Origin: Planctomycetota bacterium
Lineage (GTDB): Bacteria > Planctomycetota > JAJSAM01 > JAJVHW01
Length of the DNA stretch: 54,398 nt
Assembly (NCBI GenBank): GCA_024277065.1
Contig: JAJRVY010000102.1
Span: forward strand, 1-54,398
Direction: 5' to 3'
The notes beneath the pieces are model-generated. The model did no database searches and was not told where the DNA came from. It worked only from the letters and a program-made list of their open reading frames with translations. Positions 49,231 through 54,398 of the stretch are shown here, piece by piece. Numbering within the stretch: position 1 is the stretch's first letter; each line of letters starts with the position of its first letter. The position numbers and the translations under genes are program-made.

Positions 49231-51483
49231 TCAGACCAGCTCGCCGACGAACAGGCTGCTGTTCTTGACGAAGAACACCGTGGGCAGGCCCTCCGCCAGG
49301 CGGTCCAGACGCTCGGCGTACGCCAGTTCCACGCCGGACTCGGGCACCTGGAGTCCGAGGAACACCGCCGCCGCGTCGCGACTCTCGTAGCGGATGATGT
49401 CGGCGATCGGTGTCTCGCGGGCGCGCAGCAGCAGGCGCGTCTCGGCGTCGATGCGGATCTCGTCGATCAGGTGTGCGAGCGACGCCTCGGCCTCGGCCCG
49501 CTCGGTCTCGTCACGGACCACCGAGAGCACCTTGATGGTGGCATGCCGCCACTCGGGGCTGCTCTGCAGCATGTGCGCGAGGAGCAGCATGAGGTCGCCG
49601 TTGCGTTGCAGGCCGCCCCACCACACGTGGATCTCGGTGCGACGGGACCGCGCGGGGATGCCGCTGCCGCTCACGCGCGCGATCACGATCGACTTGTGCA
49701 CGCGCTCGAGCCGGCGCGTCACGACGAGGATCTCCGCCAGCCGGTCCATGTGCTCGGGCCAGCCGATGACGATGACGTTGCTCTCCATCCCGGCGATGCC
49801 GTTGGCCTGGGCGACGTCCGCCAGTCCGTGGATCACGTTGCGCACGACGGCCACCTCGGGGAAGGCGACGAGCCCGGCGCGACGCAGCACGTCCTCGGCG
49901 CGTCGCTTGCGCCCGCGCAGGTCGATGGTGTCGTCGGTCAGGTCGCCGATCACGAGTTCGCAGACCGTCACGACGCCGCGCTGCCGCGCGAACCAGTTGC
50001 CGAAGCGCACCTCGGTCACGCGGTCCTCGACGTTGCCGGCGAAGACCAGTACGTGCGGTCGCCAGGACCGGGCCTGCATGGGATGGCGCCGCAGCTTGAT
50101 GAGCGACCAGCGAATCAGCGCCTCGTAGGCGCCGCGGCGGGCGTCTCCCCAGTCGCCGCGCCGCTCGCGCCGCGCGAGCACGACGAAGAGCAGAACCTCG
50201 GCGACGATCGCGGCCACCGCCGCCACCGGGTGGATCAGGAACATCACGCCGACGCAGGCCAGACCGCCGAGGAGACTGACCGGCCACGGAATCCGGAGCT
50301 TGGGGCGCCAGGACGGATCTCCGGCCACCGTCTCGAGCGCCGCGACGATGTTCACGCTGCCGTACACGGTCAGGAAGAACATCGTCACGAGCAGCGCCAC
50401 GTGGTTCAGGTCGCCGAGGAACACGGCACCGAGGGCGATCGCGGTGCTCACGAGCAGGCCGAACACCGGCCCGCGGGCCTCGTTCTCCGCGCGCGCCAGG
50501 AACGCCGGCGCGATGCGGTCGATGGCGAGCGCCTGCAGCGTTCGCGGAGCCCCCAGGATGGACCCCACGGCCGACGAGAAGATGGCGCCGATGAGTCCCG
50601 GGAACACGAGCCAGGCGCAGAGCGGCGCGACCTTCGTCCAGATCAGCGAGTCGTTGCGCAGCGCCTCGGCGTCGGCACCGCCGACGAGCAGCAGCGGCAC
50701 GATCATGTAGATCACGAGCCCCGTGAGCGTGGCCGTGATCGCGCCGACGGGAATCGCGCGGCCGGGGTCCTTGAGGTCCCCTGAGAGCCCGAGACCGGCC
50801 ATCACGCCTGTCACGGCGGGGAAGAACACGGCGAACGTGCCCCAGAAGCCGAGGCTCGCGTCCAGGATGGGCTCGCCGCCGGCGGCCGCGGTCACACGAT
50901 CGGTGGTGACGACGCCCACGAGCAGCGCCACGAGCGACACGCCGATGAAGACGAGCAGCGGGACCTGCGCGCGCAGCGCCAGGTGCGGCCCGGCGTACGC
51001 GAGCGCGGCGACGGCCAGCACGATCACGAACGCCGCCGGTTCGACCGGCAGCCCCGGCCAGAGCAGCGTCGCCGCCTCGGCCAGGCCGTACGCGTACAGC
51101 GTGACGCTGAACGCCTGCGACAGGAAGAGCGGCAGCCCGATGGCACCGCCGGTCTCGAGCCCGAGGCTGCGCGAGATGATGTAGTAGGCGCCGCCGACGC
51201 CGACCCGGATGTTGGTGGCCACGGCGGAGAAGCTGAACGCCGTGATGAGCGTGATGGCGTTCGCCAGCAGGATGATGCCGATGGTCTTGCCGAGCCCGGC
51301 GTGGCCGACGACGGCGCCGAGGCGCAGGTACATCATCACGCCGAGGATGGTCAGGATCGTCGGCAGGTAGACGCCCAGGAACGTCCCGAGCCCGGCCCCG
51401 CCCCTGTCGGCAGGCACATCGCCGCCGTCCCCTGAGCGCGCCCGGGCGTCGCCGCCCCCTTCGGTCGCCGTCTGATCTTCCAT
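49231..51483 (-). CDS. SLC12-like (cation-chloride cotransporter/APC) permease with cytosolic tail
   Basis: A 750-aa protein. About 12 membrane helices fill residues ~30-450, starting LGTFLGVYLPTILTILGVMM, with GGAYYIISRSLGLETGGAIG, FFPAVTGVMAGLGLSGDLKDP and IWTKVAPLCAWLVFPGLIGA. The sodium/potassium-chloride cotransporter (SLC12) branch of the APC superfamily has these motifs; a bacterial amino-acid or K-Cl role is possible. The ~290-residue cytosolic C-terminus (RPHVLVFAGNVEDRVTEVRF, NVIVIGWPEHMDRLAEILVV) is the SLC12-type / USP-like alpha-beta regulatory domain. It is a monocistronic gene. Confidence 0.88.
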   Translation of the reverse strand: MEDQTATEGGGDARARSGDGGDVPADRGGAGLGTFLGVYLPTILTILGVMMYLRLGAVVGHAGLGKTIGIILLANAITLITAFSFSAVATNIRVGVGGAYYIISRSLGLETGGAIGLPLFLSQAFSVTLYAYGLAEAATLLWPGLPVEPAAFVIVLAVAALAYAGPHLALRAQVPLLVFIGVSLVALLVGVVTTDRVTAAAGGEPILDASLGFWGTFAVFFPAVTGVMAGLGLSGDLKDPGRAIPVGAITATLTGLVIYMIVPLLLVGGADAEALRNDSLIWTKVAPLCAWLVFPGLIGAIFSSAVGSILGAPRTLQALAIDRIAPAFLARAENEARGPVFGLLVSTAIALGAVFLGDLNHVALLVTMFFLTVYGSVNIVAALETVAGDPSWRPKLRIPWPVSLLGGLACVGVMFLIHPVAAVAAIVAEVLLFVVLARRERRGDWGDARRGAYEALIRWSLIKLRRHPMQARSWRPHVLVFAGNVEDRVTEVRFGNWFARQRGVVTVCELVIGDLTDDTIDLRGRKRRAEDVLRRAGLVAFPEVAVVRNVIHGLADVAQANGIAGMESNVIVIGWPEHMDRLAEILVVTRRLERVHKSIVIARVSGSGIPARSRRTEIHVWWGGLQRNGDLMLLLAHMLQSSPEWRHATIKVLSVVRDETERAEAEASLAHLIDEIRIDAETRLLLRARETPIADIIRYESRDAAAVFLGLQVPESGVELAYAERLDRLAEGLPTVFFVKNSSLFVGELV

Positions 51484-51579
51484 CCGCGGCCCGCAAACTA
51501 CACAGGGCGACGCCGATTCGCTGCATGCCGGTCCGCGCGAGGCGCGGCGCGTGCGGCGACGCTTCTGCGGTGTGGGCGC

Positions 51580-52446
51580 TCACGGCGTCCCCCGGGCGCT
51601 CGTCCGCGGCTCCCACGCGAGACTCGTGGCCGCGCACAGGAAGTGCAGCAGCGGAGTCGCCGCGCGCCAGATGCGCAGCGCCGTGCCCGGGAACGTTCCG
51701 GCCGCCGCGTCCTCGGGCGTCAGCTCATGGGCGGCGATGAAGTGCTTGCGGCGCAGATCGGCTGCGAACGCATGCTCCGCCGACCAGCCGGCAGGCACGC
51801 GCACCAGTTCCGGCGGTGTGAGGTCCCCGAACGCGGATCGGAAGCCGCGCGCCCGCCGCACCGCCGCCCACGCCTCCTGATCGGCGTCGATCGCGGTGCG
51901 GATGACGCGCAGCGTGTGCGCTCCGGGCACGCGCAGCCCTGCCGACAACGTCACGGCACGCGACGTCAGCCGCAGCGTGCAGCCCGGAGCCCAGCGCGGT
52001 TCGCTGTCGGCGTGCGGGAAACGCAGGATCACGGACGTGTGGTAGGGCCGCTTGCTGGCGCTGAATCGCGTGTCGCGGTTGATGCGCAGCATGGCCCCGC
52101 CGGCGCGGGCGTCCGAGGCGACCAGCCGCGGACAGACGCTCGCGATGCGCGGCGCCACCGCACGCACGAACGCCAGCGACGGCGCGCGCACCTGCTCTTC
52201 GAAGCGCTCGCGGTTGGCGTCCATGAACGCGCGCTCGTTGTGCTCTTCGAGTTCCCGCAAGAACGTGAACAGTGCGGCGGAGAAGCCCGCGAACGGCGGG
52301 CACTGCGGTGTGCGCGCAGTCCGCGGCGTACGCTCAGCGCGCGGCGGGCGCGGCGCCTCGGCGGTGGGACGGCCACCCTTGGTAGCGGTGGCGCCATCGG
52401 TGGCGCGATCGGTATCGGTGGCAGCGTCGCGTCGGGTGTCGTGCAT
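51580..52446 (-). CDS. DUF2461 (TIGR02453) family protein
   Basis: A 288-aa protein. The first ~45 residues are low complexity (DTDRATDGATATKGG, from GGTGGCGCGATC-like DNA repeats) and may not all be translated; an internal start is possible. The DUF2461 domain follows: FSAALFTFLRELEEHNERAFMDANR, INRDTRFSASKRPYHTSVIL and RVPAGWSAEHAFAADLRRKHFIAAHELT. Widespread, single-copy, function unknown. It lies between the permease and the PLP-enzyme gene, all on the minus strand but with separate gaps. Confidence 0.88.
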   Translation of the reverse strand: MHDTRRDAATDTDRATDGATATKGGRPTAEAPRPPRAERTPRTARTPQCPPFAGFSAALFTFLRELEEHNERAFMDANRERFEEQVRAPSLAFVRAVAPRIASVCPRLVASDARAGGAMLRINRDTRFSASKRPYHTSVILRFPHADSEPRWAPGCTLRLTSRAVTLSAGLRVPGAHTLRVIRTAIDADQEAWAAVRRARGFRSAFGDLTPPELVRVPAGWSAEHAFAADLRRKHFIAAHELTPEDAAAGTFPGTALRIWRAATPLLHFLCAATSLAWEPRTSARGTP

Positions 52447-52588
52447 TCGGATCTCCGGAGACGGTCCTCTGGAATCCAGGTCGCACGAGAAGCCCGAAGG
52501 TTACGTCGAGGAGCCCGTTTTCTTTTTTGCCGCGCACGCCCGCGAGCGCCGCGCGGCGGACTGCGCGCGGCGCGCCGCGCGCTCCCCA

Positions 52589-53878
52589 CTACCTGGGGAC
52601 GGCCTTCGCGAGCGCCTGACCGAGGTCCGCGACGAGGTCGCCGGGGTCCTCGACGCCCACCGACAGCCGCACCATCGAGGGCAGGATGCCGAGCTCGGCC
52701 TGGCGCTCCGGCGGGATGTCGGAGTGCGTCATCGTCGCCGGGTGCTCGGCGAGCGATTCGGTGCCGCCGAGGCTCACGGCCAGCTTCACGAGCCGCAGCG
52801 CGTTCAGGAAGCGGAACGCCTCGGGCTCTCCGCCGTCCACGTCGAACGAGATGATCGATCCGGGCGCGAGACACTGGCGCGCATAGACCCGCCAGGCGTC
52901 GCTGCCGTGCGTGAGGTTGCCGAGGTAGTGGACCTCGCGCACCGCGGGATGCGCGTTCAGGAAGTCCGCGACATGCTTGGCGCTCTGCATCTGCTTGGTC
53001 ATGCGCAGTTGCAGGGTCTCGAGGCTGCGCATCAGGAGCCACCCGGTCCAGGGCCCCGACATGGTGCCGAGGAACGTCCGCAGCGCCGTCACCTGGTCCA
53101 TCAGCTTGCGCGAGCCGAGACACGCGCCGGCGATCACGTCGCTGTGCCCGCCGAGGAACTTGGTCGCCGAGTAGATGACGAGGTCCGCGCCGTGGTGCAG
53201 GGGATGCTGGAACACAGGCCCGAGGAACGTGTTGTCCACGATGACGGGCGGGCGCTCGCCGCCCTGCACCTCGGCGGCGCGATCGGCCAGGTCCGAGCAG
53301 GCCCGGATGTCCACCAGCGAGTTCGTGGGGTTGGCCGGGGTCTCGATGAAGATCGCCGCCACGCGGCCCGTCGCCAGCGCCTTCTCCAGCGCAGCGTCCA
53401 TGTCGGCGCGCGGGGAGCCGGCGGCGCATCCCAGGTGCTGCACGCCGAACTCCGGGAGCACCGCCTCGAGCAGGTGATCGGTGCCGCCGTAGAGCGGCCC
53501 GCTGTGCAGCACCACCGTCCCGGGCCGCACGAACGTCAGCAGCGTCGTGGCGATGGCGGCCATGCCGCTCTCGAACACCGCCGCCGCCTCGGCGTCGTCC
53601 CAGAGCGTCAGGCGGTCCTGGAGGATCTCGAGGTCCGGGTTGTTCAGGCGGCTGTAGATCAGCCCCATCTCCTCGGTGGGCCCCTTCTCGCGCAGGCCGT
53701 AGGCCACCTCGAAGAACGCCTTGCCCTCCTCGGCCGTGCGGAACACGAACGTGGACGTCTGGAAGATGGGCGACTTGATGGCGCCCTCGGAGAGTTCGGG
53801 CTTGTAGCCGTAGCTCATCATCAGCGAGGCCGGATGCAGCCGCCGCCCACCGATGTGTCGCTCGTCGTCGTGGGGCAT
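52589..53878 (-). CDS. PLP-dependent Cys/Met-metabolism enzyme (cystathionine gamma-synthase family)
   Basis: A 429-aa enzyme. Gamma-class PLP fold: IYSRLNNPDLEILQDRLTLW (phosphate-binding Tyr/Arg pair), FESGMAAIATTLLTFVRPG, IFIETPANPTNSLVDI, VIVDNTFLGPVFQHP, and the Schiff-base Lys in VIYSATKFLGGHSDVIAG. VSLGGTESLAEHPATMTHSD is the usual C-terminal substrate region. It could be cystathionine gamma-synthase, a gamma-lyase or methionine gamma-lyase; the N-terminal ~30-residue extension and GLREKGPTEEMG insertion fit the 'cystathionine gamma-synthase family' group but do not decide the reaction. A sulfur-amino-acid link to cysDN is only thematic. Confidence 0.92.
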   Translation of the reverse strand: MPHDDERHIGGRRLHPASLMMSYGYKPELSEGAIKSPIFQTSTFVFRTAEEGKAFFEVAYGLREKGPTEEMGLIYSRLNNPDLEILQDRLTLWDDAEAAAVFESGMAAIATTLLTFVRPGTVVLHSGPLYGGTDHLLEAVLPEFGVQHLGCAAGSPRADMDAALEKALATGRVAAIFIETPANPTNSLVDIRACSDLADRAAEVQGGERPPVIVDNTFLGPVFQHPLHHGADLVIYSATKFLGGHSDVIAGACLGSRKLMDQVTALRTFLGTMSGPWTGWLLMRSLETLQLRMTKQMQSAKHVADFLNAHPAVREVHYLGNLTHGSDAWRVYARQCLAPGSIISFDVDGGEPEAFRFLNALRLVKLAVSLGGTESLAEHPATMTHSDIPPERQAELGILPSMVRLSVGVEDPGDLVADLGQALAKAVPR

Positions 53879-54101
53879 GCTCGTCCTCCTCGGTGCGGGA
53901 CTCCGGCCGTGGCCCGGGCCGCAGGCGCGATCGTCGCCGGCGGCCGGGGGAATGAGACTGCGCTCTCGTCCATTGTCGCGGGGCGACGGCGCCGCGCGCG
54001 AATGCTACCGAGGGGCGCGCGCCGATGGGGGTTTGAGTGCGCCGCAGCGTGACCTCGGTTACGTTGCCCACGCCTCCGTCCCCGCGACGATCTTCCGCCC
54101 C

Positions 54102-54398
54102 ATGCGCTCCGTCCTGCCCCCCCTGCTGCTCCTTGCCGGTCTCTTGGCCACATTCGCGGCGGCGCCGCCGCCCGCGCGCGCCGAGCAGGTCGTCGAACAC
54201 GACGAGACGGGGCGCGTCACGGCCAAGTACTCGACCGACGACGAGGGCCGCCGCCACGGCAACTACGCCGAGTTCCACGACGACGGCACGATCAGACTCA
54301 AGGCGATCTACCGCCACGGCCGCCTGAACGGCAAGTACGTCTCCTACCACCCCGGCGGCCGCCCGCACATCACGGCTGTGTACGAGAACGGCGAACGC
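54102..54398 (+). CDS. Secreted MORN-repeat-like protein, 3' truncated by window
   Basis: ATG 54102 opens a frame to the window end (99 codons). Signal peptide MRSVLPPLLLLAGLLATFAA. The mature part shows antitoxin/MORN-variant repeats: RRHGNYAEFHDDGTIRLKAIY, RHGRLNGKYVSYHPGGRPHI, with a third beginning TAVYENGER. Each ~20-residue unit has the G-x-x-x-x-Y/F-x-x-x-G spacing. The track's ORFs here are in other frames. Divergent from the PLP-enzyme gene. Confidence 0.75.
   Translation, partial: MRSVLPPLLLLAGLLATFAAAPPPARAEQVVEHDETGRVTAKYSTDDEGRRHGNYAEFHDDGTIRLKAIYRHGRLNGKYVSYHPGGRPHITAVYENGER

Noticed and set aside
52370-52440. GGTGGCGCGATC-like repeats as a regulatory array
   Set aside because: They encode the low-complexity N-terminus of the DUF2461 protein and show no regular unit beyond codon-level bias.

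Overview
High-GC (about 70%), gene-dense bacterial DNA. It comes from a Gram-negative cell: there is a TonB-type protein, a HlyD/TolC export system, several lipobox signal peptides and a secreted multihaem cytochrome. The mix suggests Planctomycetota or a neighbouring deep lineage. The clues are an extended ECF-type sigma factor with a membrane segment, a bacterial deoxyhypusine-synthase-like enzyme, NHLM-type peptide exporters, secreted TolB-like propeller proteins, MORN-type and TIG-type secreted proteins, and a selenoprotein. This placement is inference; no rRNA or other marker gene is present. No tRNA, CRISPR array or transposase gene was recognised.

Layout. 1-7.2 kb: TonB C-terminus (cut by the window edge), a secreted unknown, glutamate dehydrogenase, a VWA-like remnant, then a tightly overlapped operon DUF3604 hydrolase / parvulin PPIase / HupE-UreJ-like membrane protein. 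7.5-16.6 kb: propeller-amidohydrolase, small lipoprotein, Bax-inhibitor-1 protein, coiled-coil lipoprotein, LytS/LytTR two-component pair, and a frameshifted secreted repeat protein. 16.6-26.4 kb: the most interesting region, an NHLM-type peptide export system (two ABC proteins, one with a C39 peptidase, plus HlyD and a cyclic-nucleotide-binding protein). It diverges from a TolC gene that is followed immediately by a double-glycine precursor peptide, which the ORF track shows only from the cleavage site onward, and by a 161-aa protein with a PqqD/RRE-like C-terminus. 26.5-28.7 kb: cysD and an amber-interrupted cysN. 29-33 kb: small genes, a 166-bp repeat element bounded by perfect inverted repeats, a frameshifted sigma factor fused to a membrane and sensor-like domain, and a separate protein carrying a paralogous domain. 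33-36.7 kb: a previously uncalled selenoprotein gene (in-frame UGA, UxxC motif) overlapping a seven-haem cytochrome b, then an aldehyde-dehydrogenase homologue. 36.5-41.6 kb: secreted unknowns and the DHS-like enzyme. 41.6-44.4 kb: a complete NitT/TauT-type ABC importer. 44.4-54.4 kb: AarF-family kinase (amber codon near its N-terminus), secreted propeller lipoprotein, IYD-like nitroreductase, DinB protein, SLC12-like permease, DUF2461, cystathionine gamma-synthase-family enzyme, and a MORN-repeat protein cut by the window end.

Caution on sequence quality. Four genes are broken by a single apparent base change: frameshifts near 15.32 kb and 30.08 kb, and GAG-to-TAG-type ambers in cysN and the aarF-like gene. 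The precursor peptide also lacks a canonical start codon. These could be real lesions or consensus errors in an environmental assembly. Reading the raw data at these five points would settle which.
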